Of a stretch of DNA of 64,000 nucleotides, positions 1-12,400 are shown one piece after another (position 1 is the first letter of the stretch; every line of letters begins with the position of its first letter). The stretch is from Sipunculus nudus (Eukaryota; Annelida; Sipuncula; Golfingiida; Sipunculidae). The stretch covers positions 78,301,056 through 78,365,055 of the forward strand of contig CM049310.1 in NCBI GenBank assembly GCA_026874595.1, in the 5' to 3' direction. The notes beneath the pieces were generated by a model, which was not told the origin of the DNA, did not search any database, and worked only from the letters and a program-made list of their open reading frames with translations. Made by a program: the position numbers and the translations under genes.

Positions 1-22
1 TATTTTTGCAGTGTTTCAAGCC
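1..22 (+). other. FBXW5: 3' splice site and last 11 nt of FBXW5 5' UTR
   Basis: A T-rich tract ends in GCAG at 8-11, so an exon starts at 12. Eleven untranslated bases then lead to ATG at 23 in the context GCCATGC. An in-frame GTG at 11 straddles the splice site and is not a start. At least one untranslated exon and the promoter must therefore lie to the left of this window. Confidence 0.8.
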
Positions 23-403
23 ATGCCGAATGAAATCTCCCTGAGTGACGATTCCAAGAGCATCTGGGAGACTCTTCCAGACAACATCTTGCTGCACGTG
101 TTTTCTTTCCTGGCCGAAGCCAGCAGCATCTTTCAAGCATCTCTGGTCTGTAAAACGTGGCACCGCATCGCTCATGATGAATTCCTGTGGCGGGATCTCT
201 TCTACAAGTATTGGAAGATAGATGCATCTATTCCCCGGGCCCCAGGCAAGGTGTCATGGCTCCAGGAGTATAGACGCCTGTATTTTCAGTCTCCACTTAT
301 AGAGAGTGAGGTACTTAAGGCCCACCGTGACCAGGTTCTTCATGTCAGCCACTCTCATGCTGGTGACCTGTTTGCAACCTGTTCCAAGGATGGATTTGTT
401 AAA
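23..403 (+). CDS. FBXW5: FBXW5 coding exon 1: F-box and start of WD40 blade 1
   Basis: Residues 1-127, from ATG at 23 to AAA before the donor GTAAGTA at 404. It carries the whole F-box (ETLPDNILLHVFSFLAEA, ASLVCKTWHRIAHDEFLW), a linker rich in aromatic residues (FYKYWKID, WLQEYRRLYF) and the first half of a WD40 blade (KAHRDQVLHV, LFATCSKDGFVK). The intron falls in phase 0 inside the blade's final strand, so the blade's VWN triplet is completed by the next exon. Confidence 0.95.
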
Positions 404-3400
404 GTAAGTATAAATTTGTAGCATGAGAAAAGTGCTGTAATAGTATCAGTTCTATAGATTGTAAGTTCTACAAAATAAAGTGTCAGTGGTTAAAAGATAT
501 TTTGCTCATTAAGCAGTCCTTTTAAACTATCTTAGGATACATTACATTTTATTTTATATTAAGTTACTATCATTTCATTAGACATATCATTCATAGGTAC
601 ATATGAACGGTATATTAATTGTATCCGCCAAAACAAAGTTTTGCAGATACTATGTTTTTGACCGGGTTCTGCTGCTGCCGCTGCCATGTTCGTTTACGGA
701 GAACTCCTCTGAGACTACTGGACTGATTTTTTCGAAACTTACACCAATTATTGGGTCACATGTGAACTGGTGCCTAACCAATTAGCGTTGACCTCTGACC
801 TTTCCTCTCTGCCCATAGTCCATTTGTTTCCAAACATAAACCCACATATCTCGGGAACCATTTGACCGATGAGGAAAAATTTTTTTGTACAAATGTAGCC
901 CTTGGATAGCTTTATAACATACACAAAAAATGGTGGCGCCACCTGCAACCAAGTTTGCAGAGGGTTCATCTGTCTGTCTTGGGTTAAAATCACTCATACC
1001 TCTGCAGTGGTTTGACTAATTCACCTGAAATTTGGCATGCATATACATCCTGGATAGCTTTCTTGATTTTATGACGGGTGCCAACACCTACATTCACGTT
1101 CACACTGCAGACATCCATACATATATCTCCAGACTGATTTGACATATCTTCCTGAAATTTTGCATGTGTACAGATCTCACATAGCTCTTTTTCATACACA
1201 AAACTGGAGGGGCCACCTGCGACAATTTTTCTGTCTGTTTGTCTGCCATTGGAGAAAATCACTCATATCTCAGCAGTGGTTTGACATATCTGCCTAAAAT
1301 TTTGCAGGTTTATACATCCTGGACAGCTTTCTTGATTTTAAGACATGGTGCCACCTACATTCACTTTCAGGCTGCAGACATCCAAGCTCATATCTCTGGA
1401 ACCATTTGACCGATTGGGCCAAAATTTTGCATGTGTATAGATCTCAAGTAGTTCTTTATCATACACTTAACTGGAGGGGCCACCTGCAACCATATTTGCA
1501 CAGTGTCTGTCTGTTTGTCTGCCGTGGGCTAAAATCACTCATATCTCAGTAGTGGTTTGACTTATCTGCCTAAAATTTTGCGTGTTTATACATCTTGGAT
1601 AGCTTTCTCATTTTTTTGGCAGGTTAGGCCATCTTCATTTATGTTAATGCTGCAGACATTCAGGCTTATATCTCAGGACTGGTTGGACATATCCTCCGGA
1701 AATTTTGCATGTGTATAGATCTCACATAGCTCTTAGTCTTACACGAAATTGGTGGCACCACCTGCCACCTTTTTAGCACAATTCCTTCAGTTTTTCTGCT
1801 GTGGGATAAAATCACTCATATAAATGTAGTGGTTTGACTTATCTGCCTAAAATTTTGCATATGTATACAACTTGGACAGCTTTCTTGATTTTGTGGTAGG
1901 TGGCGCAACCTACATACACATTTTGGCTGCAGACATCCATGCTAATATGCAACACACCTCACTCTATTTCCCCTTCCCACTCAATCCATGCTTCACTTCA
2001 CCTGTTCCACTCTGATTTTGGCGAATACACATAGTCACTTGTGCAGTATGTTTGAACACAGAAAAATCCAGCCCATTTGGGTAGTTATAAATGTCTGTCT
2101 CAAGTGAACCTGTGTCACAATGTGGCCCAGTGGGTATGAAAGGGTTTAGTACTCCTCACATGGCTAAAACTAAGAGTTATCAGCTGTTAATATCAATTAA
2201 TATTATGAGAGATGTGACAAATGATCAATTTTTACTTGATTCATGAAATGATTATTAATCAACGTTTTCTGCTTTACCCCGACTGTCACTCAAAAATCGT
2301 TCAGTCATAATAACAGAAAACTACATTTAGGTAGTTTAAATAATATAAATATTTTTTTTGCAGCTTTAGATAGATGTGTGGCCATAAATTGATGATCTAC
2401 AGTACTTATATTTATATAAATATATATTGTAATATTGGGAGAAGTTTCCATCATGGACCTTTGTATACCATCACTATTTGCTGCCTACCACTATTCATTA
2501 AGCATGTATTTAAAGTCTGTTTCACCACCTGCTGTCCACCTGTTTTTTGTTGATAATTTTCTCAAAAGTTTATATTTTTTAATAATGCCCAAGAAAATAA
2601 AATATGGAAGTGACAACCTAATATGGCAATTAACAATTTTACAATAAATCCACCGTTTATGTTTCACAACATTTTAATCTCTTCACCATGATCTGGCAGA
2701 TATGATGTTTCCTCCATAAATAGCCATCTTTATTTTAGCTGGTTATATTTTTTAGAGTGTTTACATGAGATCATCCAATCAGCAGCTGTCAGTTGAGGCT
2801 GTTTTTGCATGTGACCAATGACCTTGACCGCCATAAATCGGTCTGATATGTTGTAAAATGTAGACTGATTTCTCATATTTTCAAATAATTCTGGTTCTTA
2901 AATACGGTGTAAGGTAGGTATTTATTTACCTTGTTGAAAATAAGGTTCTTTAATCCTCTACTCTCCACTATTATTGTTTCCCTTGAAATGTAAAAATTTT
3001 CATAGCAAAAAACAGGTGGACATGAGGGGATGAAACGGACTATAGTGCCTGTAACTTTTCTGTAGTGTGAGTTTGCCAATGTTTTAAGTCTGCAGTCAAG
3101 GGAAATATCTTTTATGTGTTTAAGTGGGTTCTGTTTGCAGAAACAAACGCAAAAAAATAAAAAAATAGTATATCTGAACTAAAAAAAAGTGTATTTGAAG
3201 GAGTTCATGTATGGATAGCAGGTGACCAGATAGTGTATTAATTTACATTTGGATGTGCAATGATTTTATTTCTCATGAATTGTGGTCATGCATTTAATTA
3301 TATTTCTCATTCCTCAGCCAGGTCTCTGTTACTCTAGGCAAACCTCTTTCAGTTAGTGATTGTGGAACAGCTGGGATTATATGTCTCAGCTTTCGATATC

Positions 3401-6400
3401 AAAATAAAAAGTTGTCACAATTCAACAAAATGCCTGTGGATTATATTGCTTGTGCTCAGTCCTCATGAAATGTAACTCATTTCATTCAGTCCTTATAATG
3501 AAAACATACATGTTCATGTAATTTGTCATGAAATAATTCTAATCAAACATATTTTAATGGTTGATATATCTACTCACATAACAAGTATTCCTACACCACT
3601 GGTATGTTTACAGGCCCCAGTTGGGTGAATAATTTTTTGCTCGGCGGATTATAAGTCATCTGAGCTATGTTCATGGTCCTTTGTCCTTCATCCTGAATTA
3701 CCTTCTCATCAAAATTCATGCATAGTTAATGAGGTCATAGGTCACCGGATACACACGGGCATATTATGCACGTTTGTGGTACTCTTGTTCCCTTATTGCA
3801 TCATTAAATGGTTTTGGCCACAAGTTTAATTTATTACACAGTACCATTGCAATTTATACCTAATTGGCTTGTTTAAACATTCTGTTTAAATTTTGTTTAT
3901 GCTCTTTTGAATATTTTCTACAGCATTTTATTTCAGTTTATAAATTAATGTTTATTATATACTTTGGCTCATGTCCATTATTCTATAATTTACTGGGTTT
4001 CATTTAAGCAGGGCCTTTTCCTCTTAGAATATCAAATGCTAATATATATAAAAAAAAACAAAAGAAATATATATATTTTGCATATGCTAAAACTTTGCAA
4101 AATTCAGCTGAACAACCTGACCCATGGGTCCCTTATTTTACTCACAATCCCACAAAATCGTATGAATTTCATGAACGGTTTACCATACAAAAATTAATGT
4201 TTTTTACCTTTAATTTATCAGTATTTTTTATGGCAAAAAAACACATATAAGAACATACATTTGATGCATTTATCAGTATTTTTATAAATGCAGTTTTGGT
4301 CCAGATGGTGTTTAGAATCCATAAGACACCTGTACAAACATGAATGTGTGAAATTAATTTTATATGTGTGTCTATAATTAAACTTGGCAGGTATGGAATA
4401 CAGGCTACCCAGCTTCAGTGCGCTACAGTGCAGACCTCCACAAGTTTAACTGGAAGTACACGCAGTATTCACAGTTCAACAAGAGTGACACCCTTCTCCT
4501 AGTGTCAGGGGTTCATTTTGGTTCCCACAGCACTTCAGGGGAAATTGCAGTCTTCAGTCTTACAGGTCAGTGCCAAGTAGTTTAATGAATTTGTTGTAAA
4601 ATTATATATCCTATGATTGAAAGATAAAAAATAAACAGTGATTATTTATTGTTATATGCCCATCATATGATGTTTTACCCACTGTCAATTTGTCTGTTAA
4701 CTTTGAGTGTCGCTGCGATAACTAACCAGAGTTATGATGAATTTTCACCATAACTACTGACCAACAGATTATCTCGCCCAAGTTTGATTAAGGGCAACAT
4801 CCACGCATATTTAATAAGGTCACTGGTCACTAGGCTTCTTTGTGGTGTTGCCATGATAACTTACAAAGAATATGAAGGATTTTGATCAAACTCATCAGAA
4901 ATGTTTATTAATATAATATCTCGCCTAAGTTCAATTTCTAGCAAAATATATGCATATTTAATGAGGTCAGAGGTCACCCAACTTTGGTGGCACCATAGTG
5001 ACTTACCAAAAATCTTATCAATTTTCATGACACTCAATAAACATATTTACCAACAGAGTTTCTCATCTGAATTACATTCTCATCAAAATTCACGCATCTT
5101 TAATGAGGTCGGAGATCACCAGATACACAACGGGCGTATAATGCACATTTTCGGTGCTCTTATTATTTTACGTACCACCCATAATACTGTGACATCTGCT
5201 GTATAGAAGAAAACTACAATAATGATTTAGTAAACTCAGTCTGACTTGAAAGGCCAAGGTGAAGGCCTCGTTGTTTGCATTTACTCATCTGCACAAGGTT
5301 GAGTTTTAATGCTGTTTGGTATGCCTTCTTTCTTATATTTGTGACAGAATAAGAATATTTAAGCGGGATAATATGACTTTTTTAGGTATGCACACTTAAT
5401 CATTTGTGATCCATTGTGCAAAATGCAATCTGTATAATCGATTATGAAAAGAAACGGCCAATCATTGATATAACCGATAAATCGGCACACTACTGGTACC
5501 CAGTCAGAAACATTTCACTCAGGGGTGTCAGTATAGGGGGGAGGGGGGTATATATACCCCATATATCCCCCCACTTTAGAGCAAGTGCCGGGGGAGGGGG
5601 GTAAATGGGTAAATGGTGTAATCACCCCCCCCCCTTCTCAGCCATCAGAAAATAACATTAATTATTGGAAAAGAATTGTATGAATAAGTAGTTTTAAGAC
5701 TTTGGTTCCATTTCTGCATTTCTGCTTGATGGACCAACAGATGGGTCTATGAACTATTTGAAATGACCTTGGCCATACATCATGCACACGTCTCATATAT
5801 ATGGTTCATGGTCTACTATTAAAATTTTCTCTTGAAAATATCTATTGCCTCATCTATGTTGAAATTCTTTTTCTGCAAGGTTTACTGACATTGATTTGGG
5901 TTAGTCTGTCTGTCTGTCTGTCTTTCCCTCTCTCTGTCCTTCCATCAGGTTTTCCTTTCCATGGAATAACTTACCTAAATATTATCCAATTTCATTCAAA
6001 TTTGGGTCAGTGATTGCTGTCATGCATGCCTTGGTTTGGATTGGTTTTGAAGTGTCTGTCTGAAAATTTATTTTCACTTACTCCAAAACAAAAATAAAAT
6101 TTCCCTTTTGTTCCAAATTCAACATAAAAATTATGACGTGGAGACATCTTCAGGGGAAAATAAAAACTAAAACATATTGAGCATGTTGATCAAAAGAAGC
6201 TTAAATAACAAGAGGCAGAAGTGGAGGAGATAAATTCCAGGAATTTGCTTGTTTGCATGGTCTTGAAATGCCAATTGTGCCCTAAGGGAGGCAATTTTTC
6301 CATAATTTTCAATAGATCCTGGGAAATTTTAATATTATTTTATGAAGGAGCTATATCAGTGCCATCTATCAGAAACTACGGTATCCAGTTGGCAAAATTG

Positions 6401-9400
6401 CACTGCCTTCTGTCATATTAAGAATGAAACGAAACTGGTCTTCAAGTGTAAAATAATATACAGGTAATGTGCATGCATCTTGCACAATTGAAGGCTGACT
6501 GTGCATGCCTGGCTGGGCTGGCCAGGAAAATCCTGAGAGTAATTGCCAGTTTTTATGACAAAACAGCCATCAGTTCTCTGAAGAAAGCACTCTCACATGA
6601 TTACAGCCCAAGGAATGTTTTGTATGCCCAGGGATAATTATGAAAATCCACTGGTCTCATCTGATCATTAAAGAACACATTCCAGGGACCAGTCTCTCAA
6701 CTGTGATGCAACTGAAACTTATAGGTATAATTTGAAGAACTTAATTATTTCTCAAATGCCAAGACTGTTCTTCCTGTTCCAGTGGGGCATTGTCTATTTT
6801 ATTAACAAATTTGTAAGTGGCAAGTCCATAGATTATGTGCTTAATAGAAATAGAAGACTTGAGAAGTGCACACATTCTTGATAAATAACCTGTACAATGT
6901 GACAACCTTCATCAAATTTGACATTTAACAGAAGTTTTTGGAGTGGTATATGAAAAAATTATTAAAAAAAATGAATCAATTCAGAGTTTAAGAATTGAAT
7001 CATTACAATTTAATTGAGGGGTTCCAATTTAATACTTTGATTATTTGATGCATAACTGGAGCACCCATACATCACGATACACGACACACATACATCACAA
7101 TACATGACACCCATACATCACAATATGCGACACCCATTGTTACAGATGTCTATTTTATTGTGTGCAGCAGTCTTACATGTGTCTGTGTAGCCCTAGCATT
7201 GTCCATTGCCATGGGAGACAAGTGAGCTGGCCCAGCCCATATGTGGGGACTGAAGTGAAAACACAGCGATCATACTAATTTGGAATTTTCTGGGCTGGTC
7301 GAGCTCTATGAGCACGTGTCTTGTAATGTTCTTTGGGCATGGGCAAGTGTATTATGTATTATTGGGTTCTTTTGGATTTTTCGTGAAATAGAATTTTCTA
7401 GAATTTTCTGATGAAAAGTTATAAACAGGGGGCTGTGTTTTAGAGCTTGGTGGAGAGGGAGGGAAATATTCCAGCCGACACGGAAGAGTGTGAGTGGGTT
7501 TAGGACCCATCCGATAATTACAGTAGTGTAAGAGATTCTACAAATTCTATGCAGATTTAGTGCAGCCTGTCTCCAGTTTGCTTTTGGGATTACTACAAGA
7601 GCTTTACTTTGGACTATTTGAACTGTTTATGTTGATTATTGGTTTCAAAGGACTTGTTGTTGCTGTGGCAGTGGTGGTATCCAGGTACTGTACACTTTAT
7701 TTATTATACTGTGTAATTGTATTGATTTGCTGTTGTACTGTTGTTATACTGTTTAATTGTATTGATTTAGTGTATTGTAATATTAGGGTTGTTTTAAAAA
7801 TAAATTATAATTATTTTTTTTAACAAAAAACCACTGACTTCTTTATTCATTCCCCTAGACCTTTCACGCTGCCAAGTGTTACAGAATCTGATTTTTTCTC
7901 CTTGACAAAATTTATTCTCGTCAAGACTACGTGATCTGTTGTTATTAGGTTCTGTAACATCATACATCACAATACATGACACTCATATATCACAATACAC
8001 GACACCCATACATCATGATACATGACACCCATATATCATGATACATGACACCCATACATCACGATACATGACACACATACTTATTATGCAGGACACCCAT
8101 ACATCTCTATACAGGATATCCATACATCACAGTACATGACACCCATACATCATGATACATGACACCCATACATCATGATAGAGAACACCCAAACATCACG
8201 ATACAGAACACCCCTACATCACGATACATGACACTCATGTATCACAATACACAACACCCATACATCATGATACATGACACACATATATCATGATACATGA
8301 CACCCATACATCATGATAGAGAACACCCAAACATCACGATACAGAACACCCCTACATCACGATACGTGACACTCATGTATCACAATACACAACACCCATA
8401 CATCACAGTACATGACACCCATACATCATGATACATGACACCCATACATCATGATAGAGAACACCCAAACATCACGATACAGAACACCCCTACATCACAA
8501 TACGTGACACTTGTGCATCACAATACACAACACTCATACATCATGATACATGACACACATATATCATGATACATGACACCCATACATCACGATACATGAC
8601 ACACATACTTATAATACAGGACACCCATACATCTCTATACAGGATATCCATACATCACTGTACATGACACCCATACATCACTATACGTGACACTCATACA
8701 TCACAATACACGACACCTATACATCATGATACATGACACACATAATGCAGGACATCCATACATCACAATACATGACACCCATACATCATGATACATAACA
8801 CCCATACATCATGATAGAGAACACCAAAACATCACGATACAGAACACCCATACATCCCGATACGTGACACTCATGCATCACAATACACAACACCGATACA
8901 TCATGATACATGACACACATAGATCATGAAACATGACACCCATACATCGGGATACATGACACCCGTACATCTTTATACACAACACCCATACATCAAGGTA
9001 CATGAAACCCATATATCACAATACACAACACCCATACATCACAATACAAAGACAAATACTGTTGTTGCCATATTGTTCCTGAGGGTATCAAATTTGCAAT
9101 ATTCGCGGAAAGTAAATGATTGCAAAAATAGAACCCTTGTGAATAATAGGCCCCATCACTGAAGGGAACTCATAAAGCAAAATATTGATATATAGAAAAC
9201 AACAGATATTTGTATGTTACCCGTAAATCAAAGACTGCTATAAAATATTATATCAAATCTTTTAAATTATCTGCCAAACAAGAATTTCCACTTGTTTGAT
9301 GATGCTTTGAGTTGTCACACACAATTTTTATGATTTGCTTACAGAATATTTAATATAACTAATTTATATTAGTTTTATTGGATATACTCTGTGTGGTTTA

Positions 9401-12400
9401 CACCACTTGCATATCATGAAAAATAACCCTCACAAAATAATAAAAATAGCAAAATCGCTAAAGTTTAACTCCAAGAATATGAAGCCAACCACTGTATTGC
9501 ATTAGTATCATCAGTTGTTGCTTTATTGATACATTTATGATATATGATAATCAAGTGGAAAGTGGCCACAGCATTAAAAATAGTCTGAGTAAACCTGAGT
9601 CAATGTACAAAGGAGACAGTGGATTATTGCTTTACCTTTCTCGTGTAACAAAGTTATTAATTAATTGGACAAAGTGGCACTTCTAGTAGTGTGTTTAAGC
9701 ATTTTATTAATTACCATCTTTTATTACTGTTGAATGAAACAGTTGACAGCATCACAAAATGAATATAGTTAACTCATTTTTGCTTTACATTATATGTCAA
9801 GGAAATGATACTATTCTACACTAATAATTAGTGCTAATGCTCTTTAACACAGTGACTTAATTTAGTACTTCAATGAATCTTTGATGGTTTAGTAATTTTA
9901 GTAAACTCACTGACTTCAAAGAATTTATAACTGGAATCATCAGAGGACAAATTAAAAAGGTATACTCTACTGATAATAAATTTCCTTTTTCTTACCTCCA
10001 GGGTTGAAGAGTCATATCTTTTTATTATTGGTTTGAACTGGGATGAGTGTATTTCCACAAATCTGTGTAACACCTTTCAAGAATACACCTCTCTGTTCTT
10101 TCCCTGTCTTAATTCTCATGCTTACCATAACATTACATGAATCATAGATCTGAGTCAGCTTTATTCAGCAGGCTACATAACTGATTTAAAAAAGTGTTCA
10201 ATATGGAGACAAAAACCCTGGTTGGAAGATAGTGTTAGAAGTAGGTGCCATGGAATGTTATTTAAGCCTGTGTTATTCCTGGGACCTTTGTCACTGGAAA
10301 TATTTTGAAAAACACCCTGGACATCATGGTATCCTTGACTGTAAACATAAAGAAAAAAGAAACACATGCCTCCCCCCTCCCCCCCCCCCCCAAATGCACA
10401 TTGCATTTGGTTTACTGACACCTTCAGGAAAAAGGAATGATGTGGAATGATGTCATTGTCCTCTGAATGATGACGTCATGACTTGCACTCCAAAGATGGC
10501 CATATCTTCACATGCCAAGTAAAAAAATATGTGCTATAAAATCCCTTTAAACACTCATTCAAGATTATTGACCCTTGGATTGACATTCATATTTTTTATG
10601 CCCCCGCCACAATTTTTGTTCGCAATGCCTGCAGATATTTGCCTGATTTTTGGTGTGTGGGCAGATATAGACCAGTTACAGATCGAGTTCGCGTTTCGTC
10701 CCGGTTGACCTACTTTTGACCGTTTTACGGCTCCTGAACATAAAAAATTTCATTAAAAATATGAAATTTCATGACAAATACACATGTACGGACTTTTTTT
10801 CGCAATGCCTGCAGATATTGGCCTGATTTTTGGTGTGTGGACAGATATAGACCAGTTACAGATCGAGTTTGCGTTTCGTCCCGGTTGACATACTTTTGAC
10901 CGTTTTACAGCTCCTGCACATAAAAAAATTTCATGAAAAATATGAAATTTCATGACAAATACACATGTTCGGACTTTTTTTCGCAATGCCTGCAGATATT
11001 GGCCTGATTTTTGGTGTGTCGGCAGATATTGACCAGTTACAGATGGAGTTCACATTTCGTCCCAGTTGACCTACTTTTGACTGTTTTACGGCTCCTGAAC
11101 ATAGAAAATTTCTTGTAAAATATAAATTTTCATGACAAATACACTTGTACAGACTTTTTTTTCGCAATACCTGCAGATATTGGCCTGATTTTTGGTGTGT
11201 GGGCAGATAATGACCAATTACAGATCAAGTTCACGTTTTGTCCCAGTTGACCTATTTTTGACCGTTTGATGGTGCTCTAACATAGAAAATTTCATAAAAA
11301 AGTGCACATGTATGGACTTTTTTCGCAGTGCCTGCAGATAAGGGCCTGATTTTTGGTGTGTAGGCAGATAATGACCAGTTACAGATCGAGTTCTTGTTTT
11401 GTCTCAGTTGACCTACTTTTGACCATTTGACTGCTCCTGAACAGAGAAAGTTTCATGAAAAATATAAATTTTCATAACAAATGCATATGTACTGACTTTT
11501 TTTCCTCAATGCCTGCAGATACCACCCTGATTTTTTATGTGTGGGCAGATAAAGACAGTTACAGATCGAGTTCGCGTTTCATCCCGGTTGACCTACTTTT
11601 GACCGTTTTACGGCTCCTGAACATAAAAAATTTCATGAAAGACAGAAATTTTTTGACAAATACACATGTACGGACTTTTTTTCGCAATGCCTGCAGATAT
11701 TGGCCTGATTTTTGGTGTGTGGACAGATATAGACCAGTTACAGATCGAGTTCGCGTTTCGTCCCGGTTGACATACTTTTGACCGTTTTACAGCTCCTGCA
11801 CATAAAAAAATTTCATGAAAAATATGAAATTTCATGACAAATACACATGTTCGGACTTTTTTTCGCAATGCCTGCAGATATTGGCCTGATTTTTGGTGTG
11901 TCGGCAGATATTGACCAGTTACAGATGGAGTTCACATTTCGTCCCAGTTGACCTACTTTTGACTGTTTTACGGCTCCTGAACATAGAAAATTTCTTGTAA
12001 AATATAAATTTTCATGACAAATACACTTGTACAGACTTTTTTTCGCAATACCTGCAGATATTGGCCTGATTTTTGGTGTGTGGGCAGATAATGACCAATT
12101 ACAGATCAAGTTCACGTTTTGTCCCAGTTGACCTATTTTTGACCGTTTGATGGTGCTCTAACATAGAAAATTTCATGACAAATACACATGTATTGACTTT
12201 TTTCGCAGTGCCTGCAGATAAGGGCCTGATTTTTGGTGTGTAGGCAGATAATGACCAGTTACAGATCGAGTTCTTGTTTTGTCTCAGTTGACCTACTTTT
12301 GACCATTTGACTGCTCCTGAACAGAGAAAGTTTCATGAAAAATATAAATTTTCATAACAAATGCATATGTACTGACTTTTTTTCCTCAATGCCTGCAGAT

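Noticed and set aside
11-13. GTG start for FBXW5
   Set aside because: It straddles the AG of a clear splice acceptor; ATG at 23 starts the conserved protein.
7560-7823. Hydrophobic 87-codon frame as a membrane protein
   Set aside because: Low-complexity TG-rich sequence inside the probable LTR; no homology pattern.
7960-9048. CRISPR-like array
   Set aside because: Units are contiguous 23-mers without unique spacers, in an animal intron.
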